A stretch of DNA of 14,322 bases from CALXZG01 sp034184445 (lineage in GTDB: Bacteria > Pseudomonadota > Alphaproteobacteria > CAAHEQ01 > UBA3637): contig JAXFZX010000128.1 in the NCBI GenBank assembly GCA_034184445.1, positions 1 to 14,322 of the forward strand. Direction: 5' to 3'. Positions 1 through 6,918 of this stretch are shown in pieces. Numbering within the stretch: the stretch's first letter is position 1; each line of letters opens with the position of its first letter. The position numbers were made by a program, and so were the translations under genes. A model generated the notes under the pieces. The model was not told the origin of the DNA and ran no database searches. It saw only the letters and a program-made list of their open reading frames with translations.

Positions 1-222
1 AATTCGGGTGATCCGATTGCAACGGCTGAGGTTTTGCGTGATTTGTATAAAAATCCGGCCATTTCCGAACAAACATACAGCGAACGGCAAATTTATGATC
101 AAGCGATGAGTCGCTTTGCCTCGGAATACGCGATTGTTAATCAGTTGGATGAAGCTTCTGCCACCGCTAAGGTTGAATCCATTTTGCAGAGCAAATCTTC
201 TTCCAAAGGCTCATTATCATAA
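1..222 (+). CDS. 3' end of an unrecognised gene (partial, enters from upstream)
   Basis: The frame is open from the first base of the window to a TAA at 220-222, giving the last 73 residues of a protein whose start lies outside. No start codon with a ribosome binding site is visible, and the first possible one (TTG at 34) lies within the open frame, so I treat it as a truncated gene rather than a short one. The visible part is hydrophilic and probably helical, rich in Glu, Gln, Ser and Ala, and ends in a Ser/Lys-rich tail. There is no membrane segment or Cys. It ends 11 bases before the MscS gene and is probably co-transcribed with it. I do not recognise the family. Confidence 0.6.
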   Translation, partial: NSGDPIATAEVLRDLYKNPAISEQTYSERQIYDQAMSRFASEYAIVNQLDEASATAKVESILQSKSSSKGSLS

Positions 223-233
223 AGGATTTTTGA

Positions 234-1226
234 ATGAAAACAGCACATGAATCAAGCTCCGCTTCCGTTTTGCGTGGGCGTGTTAAGGTAAAGGTTCAAT
301 CGGTTAATAAATTTATAAATCGGTATTTATTGTTTTTTATTGCTTTAATATTGGGCCTATATTTATGGCTTTATCCCGAGGTCTTAACAAAAATCTGGAA
401 AGGTCTTCGGTCTTATTCTGGTGAAGCGGGGTCAAAAATTACCTTTGAGGCCTTATTTCAAGCCTCTTTATTCTTTTTATGCGCCACATATATTGTGCAT
501 CGTTTTAAAAATGTATTGGAAAATTATTTACTGAATAAGCTTCGGATGGATATCGGTGTTAAGCATACTATTTCCACCCTTTTAAGCTATGGTATTTGGA
601 TTTTCATTTTTCTGATGACCTTGTCTATTTTGGGCATTCAATTAAAGAATTTAGCGATTCTCTTTGGTGCGTTATCTGTTGGAATTGGTTTTGGTCTACA
701 AAATATTGTCAACAACTTTGTATCCGGCATTATTATTTTATTTGAGCGTCCCATAAAGGAAGGCGATTGGGTTGTCATTAACAATCAGGAAGGCATTGTT
801 CGCCATGTCCGCATTCGTGCAACGGAATTGGAAACATTTGATAACGCCAGCATTTTAATTCCGAACGCCGATATTTTATCGGGTCAGGTCATCAATTGGA
901 CGCATGCCAATTTGAATGGCCGTGTTGTTGTGCCCGTCAGTGTAGCCTACGGCACGGATTTACAACATGCCTGTTCTGTTTTGATTCGGGTTGCCAAATC
1001 CGAAAAGCGTTTGTTAGCCACTCCCGAACCGTATGTTTGGGTCACCAAATTTGCCGACAGCGGTATTGAGATGGAATTGCGCGGTGTCACCGGTGATGTA
1101 ATGAGTAAGGGCTCTATCCGCAGTGATTTGATGATTCAGGTATCCCAAGCATTTCAAGCCGAAGGTATTGAAATTCCCTTCCCGCAACAAGTGGTCTATT
1201 TAAAAGATGAAACAAAGCACAATTAA
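234..1226 (+). CDS. MscS-family small-conductance mechanosensitive channel
   Basis: An inner-membrane channel that would open under membrane tension and release solutes during osmotic downshock. The 330-residue protein has hydrophobic segments at about 30-47, 72-89 and 114-134, then the family's pore helix at about 138-170. That helix is rich in Gly and Ala and contains FGLQNIVNNFVSG, which matches the conserved MscS TM3 region, followed by the LFERPIKEGDWV entry to the cytoplasmic beta domain. The C-terminal alpha/beta part (about 225-325) is also typical. Length is close to the E. coli MscS size class plus one extra helix. The ATG at 234 has AAGGA 7 bases upstream. The gene is 11 bases after the preceding one and overlaps the following lipoprotein gene by 20 bases, which suggests one transcript. 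The family call is firm; the exact subfamily is not. Confidence 0.95.
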   Translation: MKTAHESSSASVLRGRVKVKVQSVNKFINRYLLFFIALILGLYLWLYPEVLTKIWKGLRSYSGEAGSKITFEALFQASLFFLCATYIVHRFKNVLENYLLNKLRMDIGVKHTISTLLSYGIWIFIFLMTLSILGIQLKNLAILFGALSVGIGFGLQNIVNNFVSGIIILFERPIKEGDWVVINNQEGIVRHVRIRATELETFDNASILIPNADILSGQVINWTHANLNGRVVVPVSVAYGTDLQHACSVLIRVAKSEKRLLATPEPYVWVTKFADSGIEMELRGVTGDVMSKGSIRSDLMIQVSQAFQAEGIEIPFPQQVVYLKDETKHN

Positions 1227-1491
1227 GCTGTTTTTGGGACTGATGCTGGGGATGCTGATGGGGTGTTCTCCGTTTATAGATGCGCGCCGTGAGGCCGGCC
1301 AAGTTCAACCTGTCGGGCAGTCTTCTGCCAATCGGATTGCTGTTTGCTACAACCCTTTATGGGATGATGAAACGGTCAGACATCAATTGGCGACAGATGC
1401 TTGTTCTCATGGGCATGCCACTGCCGAAGAGACTCGGTATTTTAATTGTTGTTTATTTGCACCGAATACAGCCTTTTACACTTGCAAATAA
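1207..1491 (+). CDS. Small Cys-rich lipoprotein
   Basis: A 94-residue protein with a lipoprotein signal: Lys near the N-terminus, a hydrophobic core, then a lipobox ending LMGC, so Cys20 should be lipidated after signal peptidase II cleavage. The mature part is about 75 residues with five further Cys (47, 66, 81, 82, 93), which may form disulfides in the periplasm. The pattern of a VCYN-type motif, a Cys in a short helix and a terminal Cys resembles small hypothetical lipoproteins I associate with Alphaproteobacteria, but I cannot name the family. The start ATG lies inside the last codons of the channel gene (20-base overlap) with only a weak ribosome binding site, so translation is probably coupled. 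A terminator follows 12 bases after the stop. Function unknown. Confidence 0.8.
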   Translation: MKQSTIKLFLGLMLGMLMGCSPFIDARREAGQVQPVGQSSANRIAVCYNPLWDDETVRHQLATDACSHGHATAEETRYFNCCLFAPNTAFYTCK

Positions 1492-1502
1492 TTTCTGAAC
1501 AT

Positions 1503-1542
1503 AAAAGCGGCAACAGGAATTTTTAACCCGTTGCCGTTTTTT
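1503..1542 (+). terminator. Rho-independent terminator, probably bidirectional
   Basis: CGGCAAC at 1508-1514 pairs perfectly with GTTGCCG at 1530-1536, and AAAA at 1503-1506 can extend the stem against the T run. Six T follow at 1537-1542. It lies 12 bases after the lipoprotein stop and 23 bases beyond the end of the convergent LuxR-type gene. The reverse strand also has a short T tail, so it can serve both units. Confidence 0.85.
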
Positions 1543-1564
1543 ATTGCATCAAACATGACTCATT

Positions 1565-1798
1565 TTAAATAAAGCCTTTTTCTTTTGCTTTCAACAAAAT
1601 TTGGACACGATTTTGAACACCAAAAGCGCGTAAAAGAGCACTGATATGCATTTTAACGGTCGGCTCGGCTACGCCTAAATTATGGGCAATCTGTTTATTG
1701 GAAAGCCCTTGTCCCAATTGGCGTAAGACACCAACCTGTCGAGCGGATAATAAGACACCGTTATCCAACGCGCACACTTCTTTTTGAGCTATCTGCAT
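1565..1798 (-). CDS. Stand-alone LuxR/GerE-type helix-turn-helix DNA-binding protein
   Basis: A 77-residue predicted transcription regulator made almost entirely of one LuxR-type HTH (about residues 17-74). The family pattern is clear: LSARQ at the start of helix 1, GLSNKQIAHNLGV for the scaffold helix and turn, then PTVKMHISALLRAFGV for the recognition helix, then QNRVQ. There is no receiver or ligand-binding domain, and only about 16 residues precede the HTH, so it compares in size with Bacillus GerE rather than with full response regulators. The normal Glu in the REREVL-type motif is absent (ARQVGVL). The ATG at 1798 has AGGGGA 8 bases upstream, which argues for a real small gene rather than a broken response regulator. 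It follows the 85-aa gene by 15 bases on the same strand. The target genes are unknown. Confidence 0.85.
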   Translation of the reverse strand: MQIAQKEVCALDNGVLLSARQVGVLRQLGQGLSNKQIAHNLGVAEPTVKMHISALLRAFGVQNRVQILLKAKEKGFI

Positions 1799-1813
1799 GT
1801 TAAGATTCCCCTA

Positions 1814-2071
1814 TTATTCACTTTCCATTTGTTTAATTTTGGCTTCTTTATGGGCTATTTTGCGGGCGATCAAGTCCAAAATCGTTGCATGGCCATTTTG
1901 TTTAGCCCACCCTTCTATCATATACAAAGCCTTTAATTTTTCTTTTTGCGTTTCTATTAAAAAGTGCTTCATTTCCGTAGGAAATTCGGGCCAAGCCTTT
2001 TTAATTTCGGCCTTTAATAATTTTTTTTCTTCCGGCGTTAATTTGTCGGTTTGTTCTGTGTTTGTATTCAT
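1814..2071 (-). CDS. Unrecognised 85-aa helical protein
   Basis: A small soluble protein, highly charged (Lys and Glu rich) and predicted by eye to be almost entirely helical, with no Cys, signal peptide or membrane segment. A conserved-looking core runs from about 25 to 75 and contains WPEFPTEMKHFLIE and EGWAKQNGHATILDLIARKI. The ATG at 2071 has a strong AGGGGGA ribosome binding site about 4-5 bases upstream, similar to the AGGGGA of the next gene. It is the first gene of a two-gene unit with the LuxR-type HTH protein, 15 bases apart, so it may be a partner or modulator of that regulator. That role is inferred from position only. I do not recognise the family. Confidence 0.7.
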   Translation of the reverse strand: MNTNTEQTDKLTPEEKKLLKAEIKKAWPEFPTEMKHFLIETQKEKLKALYMIEGWAKQNGHATILDLIARKIAHKEAKIKQMESE

Positions 2072-2084
2072 ATATTCCCCCTTT

Positions 2085-2145
2085 TTTTAATATTAAAACA
2101 ACCCATTAAAAGTGTGCACTCAGACACCGATTGTCAAGAGGACAA
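2085..2145 (-). promoter_or_regulatory. Possible promoter and operator of the two-gene LuxR-type unit
   Basis: Read on the minus strand, a perfect TTGACA lies at 2137-2132. It is embedded in an inverted repeat, TTGTC then five bases then GACAA (2131-2145), which is a reasonable site for a dimeric regulator. No good -10 hexamer stands at the usual 16-18 base spacing (the nearest A/T-rich match is too far), so the promoter call is weak. The repeat could also be chance, or an extension of the neighbouring terminator region. Confidence 0.3.
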
Positions 2146-2148
2146 AGC

Positions 2149-2181
2149 AAAAACGCCGACTTTAAAAGCCGGCGTTTTTTT
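2149..2181 (-). terminator. Rho-independent terminator of the ldcA / U32 / AsmA-like unit
   Basis: AAAAACGCCG at 2149-2158 pairs with CGGCGTTTTT at 2170-2179 around an A/T-rich loop that can pair a little further with one mismatch. On the minus strand the stem is followed by a T run. It lies 12 bases after the stop of the AsmA-like gene and separates that unit from the LuxR-type unit on the same strand. Confidence 0.88.
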
Positions 2182-2190
2182 ATTATCAGA

Positions 2191-2206
2191 GGTTATTTAA
2201 ATAACC
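2191..2206. repeat. Perfect 16-base palindrome over a stop codon
   Basis: GGTTATTTAAATAACC reads the same on both strands. It covers the last codons and the TAA of the AsmA-like gene, just upstream of that gene's terminator. With no loop it would act better as a protein site than as an RNA hairpin; it may also be coincidence. Confidence 0.4.
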
Positions 2207-3020
2207 CTTTTATTCCATCAACGGTTCCTTTGGCCGTATCGGTCACAGATTTTGCTGTATCCGAAACGGTGTTAGCCCCTCCTTTCATCAGGTCTTTGGC
2301 TCCTTTCCAACCTTGCTTAGCCAAATCCGAAACAGCGGTTGCTACGCCTTTTACCGATTCCAAAGAAATCATATTCAATACATCAGCAAAAATTTCCGCC
2401 GGTGATTTGTCTTTTTTCCCTTCTCCGATGCCGGTTTGATGAATATCCGGCAATAAAATGGTAACGGTTTGTCCGCTAACCCCCAAAGATAGAGCCGTTT
2501 CTTTTATTTGCAAATCTTTAATGACAACCGTCTTACCGGCCGATTTTGGGGTTGCTTTTTCTTGTTGAGCTTTTTCTGTTTTGGGCGTTCCCCCACCGAT
2601 ATAGTTATTGATGTTGGCTTGTAAAGCAGAAACATTACTGTCCAAACTATATAGATTTTTCATTTCGGCAGAAACCTGTGTTCCGGAAATTAAGACGGAT
2701 TGAATCACAATTCTGTCCGTCAACACCGATTTAGGGTCAAATAGGACCTGAATTTTCCCCAATTTAAAGATATCATTAGAACTAAATCCCTTTGGGTTTC
2801 CGATTTGCAGATTATTTATTTCAACCCTTCCCTTCAACAAGGACAGATCCACATCTTGGACCGATGCTGTTGTCCCCGTAATTGGCGGAACATAGCGGTT
2901 AATTCCTTCCCGCACAAGGGCACCCAAATAGCAATAGATTCCGACAAGTGCGATAATCAATAAAAACAACACCCATAACAGGCATTTAAAAACAAAGCGA
3001 AACATTTTTTTAATCATCAT
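2193..3020 (-). CDS. AsmA-like membrane-anchored periplasmic protein
   Basis: A 275-residue protein with a short basic N-terminus, one membrane segment at about 10-30, and a periplasmic remainder. Residues about 38-120 carry the pattern found at the start of AsmA-like proteins: VPPITGT, then VDLSLLKGRVEINNLQIGNPKGF, then LGKIQVLFDPKSVLTDRIVI. A Lys/Gln/Pro-rich linker follows (about 140-160), then a second short beta stretch. The C-terminal 55 residues are Gly/Lys/Thr/Val-rich amphipathic repeats of the VSDTAKSVTDTAKGTVDGIK type. AsmA-superfamily proteins are linked to outer-membrane biogenesis and lipid transport; this one is much shorter than the classical members, so its own role is unknown. 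There are two candidate ATGs: 3020, and 3017, which is better spaced from AAAGGA. It follows the U32 gene by 48 bases. Confidence 0.8.
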   Translation of the reverse strand: MMIKKMFRFVFKCLLWVLFLLIIALVGIYCYLGALVREGINRYVPPITGTTASVQDVDLSLLKGRVEINNLQIGNPKGFSSNDIFKLGKIQVLFDPKSVLTDRIVIQSVLISGTQVSAEMKNLYSLDSNVSALQANINNYIGGGTPKTEKAQQEKATPKSAGKTVVIKDLQIKETALSLGVSGQTVTILLPDIHQTGIGEGKKDKSPAEIFADVLNMISLESVKGVATAVSDLAKQGWKGAKDLMKGGANTVSDTAKSVTDTAKGTVDGIKGLFK

Positions 3021-3068
3021 ATATCCTTTCTGTTGAATTTGAATGGGGTTAATATAACCGAAAATAAA

Positions 3069-5330
3069 TCAACTTGCAAATTGTTTTTGAAAATTACCGT
3101 CATAAGAAGGGATAATGGCTTCTTTTCCACGAATTTTTTGAACAATTTTAATAGCTTCATCGGGGGTGTAGTGCCGATTGACAAAATCAATCCGAAATGC
3201 TCCCACCGGCAACCTTTGCGCCTCAGGCGGCAAGGCAAACGGTCGCATATCTGTCACCGTTGTTTGACAATTTTGGGATATCAATCGGAATCGCCCTTTT
3301 CCATTTGTGATTTCCTGCTCCAAGCGATTTTTATCACACTTTTGACATTCATTTTCCCGCACACAATTTGCCGATAAAAACAGGGGTACATCTTGATATA
3401 GGATAAGGGCTGTTCTTGAACTTTTTTCCGCCAATACTTCAATGTTATCATGGGTATCTTCCACCGAAAAAGTGATGCGTGAAAATCCAGCGGATAGCGT
3501 TTTTTCAAGTGCCGATGAATTCAGTATGGAAACAGTGCTGTCCAATGAAATATCCAATCCCTTCGGTAATAGGATCAAACCCGATAAATTTCCGATTTCC
3601 CAGCGTAAGAATCCTGCCGACAAAAATCGGTCAATCACGGCTTTCCAATGTTTTTCCGGACGCAAAATCGGCGGCAAAGCCAATCTCAGATTGGATTTAT
3701 CCACACCGACCAAATCCATCGGGGTATCCCTTGGGGACAATTCATAAATGACCTCATCTGCGCGGGGCAAGTGAGGCAATAACTCCTGATCATCTGTTTT
3801 TAAAATCCAACAAGGTGGTGCTTTATCTGTTTTCAGATGCGGTGTCGCCGGTAAAGCAGGTGTTTCCAAATCGGTGGGTTTTATCTTATCATACAAACGC
3901 CGTCGCAGTTCATTTAACACCGACATCGGCACGAATAGGTCTTCCGGATTATGTAGGGTTATTTCTTTTAAATAAAAGGCCGTATCACCTGTCTTTTGAA
4001 AAGCCTTTAAAACAGAATCGGCAATTTTTTCGGGATGTTCAGCCGATTGAAAAGTGTCTGTTAATTCGGCCGATACACCATCACAATATGCCACGATTTT
4101 ATCGGATGCTACAAAGACATCAACCGTTATACTCGTCCGATTGCGATATGCATTTGGTTTAGGACGCGTATAGGCATACATTCCTTTCACCCGTGTTGAG
4201 GACGCCAAATACACCTTATCCCCTTTTTGCAGGAAGGGATGATGTGGCGGTAATGCGATAGTGACCGTCTGACCGGCAGAGACTTCAAACACTTTTTTAC
4301 CGGCCACAACCAACTGTTCGGCCGAAAAACCGAATGGTTTTTCTTGGGTTTTTGTATCAATTTGTATGCCATCATAACGGGCAACCGGATATGTCGGTTT
4401 AAAGGTAATTGTGTGATTAAAGACCTTTAAGATCATACCAATCGGCAATCCCCGATGTCCCACGAAATCGGGATCAATCACATCTTTATTTTTTCCTTGG
4501 AAATGAAGTGTTGTCCATGGTCGCGCAAAAATTTGTTTTAAGTTATCTGCTAACCCTTTATCCGCTTTTCCCGTACCCAAAATACGGCGATAATAGTCCG
4601 TCACCGCCCCAACATAAAGTGGGGTCTTTTTGCGTCCTTCAATTTTTAACGACATACCCGATAACTTTAATACCGCTGTTTCCAAAGCCAAATCTTTCAT
4701 GGAAAATAAATGCTTTTGTTGACCGTTAATTTTAAAATTACTCCGACAAGAATACACACATTTTCCCCGATTGGCACTACGTCCCGTATTTAGGGATGAA
4801 AACAGGCATAGTCCGCTATATGAATAGCACAAGGCTCCATGAATAAAGACTTCAACCTCCAAACCTGATTTATCACGGATTTCAATAATTTCAGGAAGAG
4901 TCAACTCACGTGCCAAAACCACCCGTGAAAAGCCCATTTTTTTCATAGCCATCGCCCCAGCCAGATTATGAATTGCCATTTGGGTACTGGCGTGCAGGGC
5001 CAATTTGGGGAAGCATTTGCTCACTAGACGTGCCACCCCCAAATCTTGCACGATGACGGCATCTGCATGACAGGTATCACAAACTGTTAACATATCCATT
5101 AAGGCCGGCAATTCTTTCTCTTGCACAAGGGTATTAACAGTCACATAAACTTTCTTTCCGTTTTCGTGGGCATAGGCCGTTATTTCATCTAATTCTTCTG
5201 CCGAAAAATTGGTCGCATCCGCCCGTGCCGAAAACCGGCGCAGGCCTAAATAGACGGCATCTGCCCCGAAATAAAAGGCACTATATGCCGATTCAATATC
5301 TCCTGCCGGTGCCAATAATTCCGTTTTCAT
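3069..5330 (-). CDS. rlhA: U32-family protein, RlhA type (23S rRNA C2501 hydroxylation)
   Basis: A 753-residue member of the U32 family, labelled peptidase but now known to include RNA- and ubiquinone-hydroxylation enzymes. The N-terminal barrel starts with ELLAPAGDIESAYSAFYFGADAVYLGL and has the family signature CYSYSGLC, then RSANRGKCVYSCR. Cys168, 175, 191 and 195 are the expected iron-sulfur ligands. Beyond about 240 it continues into the DUF3656-type region of E. coli RlhA (YdcP). It is about 100 residues longer than E. coli RlhA, and the tail carries a second Cys group (656, 662, 665, 688) seen in long U32 proteins. E. coli RlhA needs iron and prephenate-linked metabolism to make 5-hydroxycytidine in 23S rRNA; that this protein does the same is inferred. 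The start overlaps the LdcA stop by 4 bases (ATGA), so the two are translationally coupled. Confidence 0.8.
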   Translation of the reverse strand: MKTELLAPAGDIESAYSAFYFGADAVYLGLRRFSARADATNFSAEELDEITAYAHENGKKVYVTVNTLVQEKELPALMDMLTVCDTCHADAVIVQDLGVARLVSKCFPKLALHASTQMAIHNLAGAMAMKKMGFSRVVLARELTLPEIIEIRDKSGLEVEVFIHGALCYSYSGLCLFSSLNTGRSANRGKCVYSCRSNFKINGQQKHLFSMKDLALETAVLKLSGMSLKIEGRKKTPLYVGAVTDYYRRILGTGKADKGLADNLKQIFARPWTTLHFQGKNKDVIDPDFVGHRGLPIGMILKVFNHTITFKPTYPVARYDGIQIDTKTQEKPFGFSAEQLVVAGKKVFEVSAGQTVTIALPPHHPFLQKGDKVYLASSTRVKGMYAYTRPKPNAYRNRTSITVDVFVASDKIVAYCDGVSAELTDTFQSAEHPEKIADSVLKAFQKTGDTAFYLKEITLHNPEDLFVPMSVLNELRRRLYDKIKPTDLETPALPATPHLKTDKAPPCWILKTDDQELLPHLPRADEVIYELSPRDTPMDLVGVDKSNLRLALPPILRPEKHWKAVIDRFLSAGFLRWEIGNLSGLILLPKGLDISLDSTVSILNSSALEKTLSAGFSRITFSVEDTHDNIEVLAEKSSRTALILYQDVPLFLSANCVRENECQKCDKNRLEQEITNGKGRFRLISQNCQTTVTDMRPFALPPEAQRLPVGAFRIDFVNRHYTPDEAIKIVQKIRGKEAIIPSYDGNFQKQFAS

Positions 5331-6196
5331 TTAACCTCTTTCACAATTCCGCTAGATGTATCTATTAAAACCGACTGTCCAATCGGCACCACTGTTTCTC
5401 GGTTTCGGTGCCCATAGTTAATTTGGACGACGGGAACGGGACAATTTCCAAAATAGTCACGAAACACGGCATCAATATCACCATCATTTCCTTCTTTGGA
5501 TACGCAGCCTGAAAAATCGCCCAAAATCACACCGGCCACCTCGTTCAAAACGCCCGCCAGGCGCAACTGAGCCAACATCCGATCCACCCGATAAGGATAT
5601 TCATTAATATCCTCTATCACCAATATCTTACCTTTCATATCCGGAAAATACGGTGTTCCGATCAAGCCAACAAATACCGTTAAATTCCCACCGACTGCAA
5701 CACCTTTTGCCACACCGCTTGCCCATATTTTTTGAATGGGGATATCTGGCATCATACCATTTAGGGCTGCCATACCCGTTTGTATCAATTCTTTATTTTG
5801 GGGATTTAAGAAAAACAATGCCTGCAATCCCGAATACCCCGTAATACCCGACTGCGAAAAAAGGGCTGTTTGCAGAGCCGTTCCATCGCTAATACTTAAA
5901 AAAGGTTTTGCATTTTGGCGTAAAATTCCATAATCCAACAAATCCAAAATCCGCGCACTACCGTATCCGCCTCGTATCGTCATGACGGCCTCTATGGTAT
6001 TATCACAAAAGGCGTGCATGACATCATGGGCGCGATCTGTATCTGTGCCGGCCAAATACCGGATACTGTCCAATGCGTGGCTACCCAAATGAATTTGGTA
6101 TCCCCACTTTGAAAAGATATCTTTCAATTGTATCAAAGTTTCTGGTGTTAAATCCGGTGCCGGCGATGACGGAGCAATTAGGGCTAATTTTTTCAT
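5327..6196 (-). CDS. ldcA: LD-carboxypeptidase, LdcA type (peptidase family S66)
   Basis: A cytoplasmic enzyme expected to remove the terminal D-Ala from recycled murein tetrapeptides. The 289-residue length fits the family and there is no signal peptide. Landmarks are in order: LIAPSSP at the N-terminus, RGGYGSARILDLLDY at 75-89, nucleophile Ser103 in SISDGTAL, Glu195 in IEDINEYPYRVDRML, and His263 in GHRNRETVVPIG. These give the full Ser-Glu-His triad described for S66 enzymes. It is the first gene of the minus-strand unit with the U32 gene and lies back to back with the Slt operon, so recycling and release of murein are encoded side by side. The ribosome binding site is weak (GGA with an A-rich spacer). 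The family call is firm; substrate is by homology. Confidence 0.93.
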   Translation of the reverse strand: MKKLALIAPSSPAPDLTPETLIQLKDIFSKWGYQIHLGSHALDSIRYLAGTDTDRAHDVMHAFCDNTIEAVMTIRGGYGSARILDLLDYGILRQNAKPFLSISDGTALQTALFSQSGITGYSGLQALFFLNPQNKELIQTGMAALNGMMPDIPIQKIWASGVAKGVAVGGNLTVFVGLIGTPYFPDMKGKILVIEDINEYPYRVDRMLAQLRLAGVLNEVAGVILGDFSGCVSKEGNDGDIDAVFRDYFGNCPVPVVQINYGHRNRETVVPIGQSVLIDTSSGIVKEVK

Positions 6197-6214
6197 TTTT
6201 TATTCCAAAAAAAG

Positions 6215-6243
6215 TTGCTATTTCATTTTAAATTTGTTAGACT
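6215..6243 (+). promoter_or_regulatory. Possible promoter of the plus-strand envelope operon
   Basis: TTGCTA (6215-6220) and TAGACT (6238-6243) are spaced 17 bases apart in the 104-base divergent region and each match the sigma-70 consensus at four of six bases. The leader to the ATG at 6301 would be about 50 bases. The A/T-rich region offers other weak matches on both strands. Confidence 0.3.
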
Positions 6244-6300
6244 TTGTTTTTGTAGAGTTTATTTTATCCGAAATTCACCCAAAAGTAAAGGAGGAAAATC

Positions 6301-6918
6301 ATGAATAAAATCTTTTTAACCGCTTTTACCGTTATTTTAGGTAGCGGTGTAGCCATTGCACAAGAATCCGATTCCCTTTTTCCGGAACTGGCGGGTCAAT
6401 TTGAACGCCCGAGCTCTTCTGAAACAACGGTTGATTTATCTGTTGAACAAGATAGTGATACAAAGATTCAGGCCGAACAAAAATCATCATCCACCCCCAA
6501 ATTACCCAAAAATGCCCAAGATCCCGATTCCAACACCCCCACCAATCGTCAGGATGAAAAGGTTGATACCGGTGAAAAAGCCGAAGGCAATCTAGTCATA
6601 GAAGTTCAAAATGTGGATGGTGTTTTGCCGTATGCCCGAACTTTGGCGTATTGTAGGGCTGATGCCGTTTTAATCAATGAGACCAACATGCGTTTGGAAC
6701 AATTATCCATAACCGCGACATACAAAGATATGCCAAAGGAGTTGAATTATTCCAATGTCAGTAAGGGCAAAAAACGGACACAAAACTTCATGCTGATTGG
6801 CCTTCCGTGCGAAAGTATCACCACCATGCCCAATGTGGAAATAAAAGCCTGTAAATTAGGCACTCTTTCCGAATCGGATTGTAAAAAGCGTGTTCAATTC
6901 ATTCCTCCTTCCGGCTAA
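6301..6918 (+). CDS. Unrecognised exported protein with a Cys-containing C-terminal domain
   Basis: A 205-residue protein with a clear Sec signal peptide and probable cleavage after Ala20 (AIA before QES). Residues about 30-95 are a low-complexity linker rich in Ser, Pro, Gln, Asp and Lys. The remaining 110 residues look like a compact beta-rich domain with four Cys (118, 170, 184, 194), enough for two disulfides in the periplasm. The ATG at 6301 has a near-perfect AAAGGAGG 7 bases upstream, the best ribosome binding site in the window, which suggests high expression. The TAA stop is directly followed by the ATG of the transglycosylase gene, so the two are surely co-transcribed and probably coupled. 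I do not recognise the family; a role beside the transglycosylase is inferred from position. Confidence 0.85.
   Translation: MNKIFLTAFTVILGSGVAIAQESDSLFPELAGQFERPSSSETTVDLSVEQDSDTKIQAEQKSSSTPKLPKNAQDPDSNTPTNRQDEKVDTGEKAEGNLVIEVQNVDGVLPYARTLAYCRADAVLINETNMRLEQLSITATYKDMPKELNYSNVSKGKKRTQNFMLIGLPCESITTMPNVEIKACKLGTLSESDCKKRVQFIPPSG

Noticed and set aside
1280..1498. 72-residue open frame on the plus strand
   Set aside because: It lies in another frame over the lipoprotein gene, whose signal peptide and Cys pattern are convincing; the alternative has no ribosome binding site.
1565..1798. LuxR-type gene as a broken response regulator
   Set aside because: It has its own good ribosome binding site and start codon, and the upstream bases belong to another intact gene, with no trace of a receiver domain.
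3033..4384. Several open frames of 65-115 residues on both strands
   Set aside because: They are other-frame readings of the U32 gene, with no ribosome binding sites, unlikely composition and no recognisable motif.
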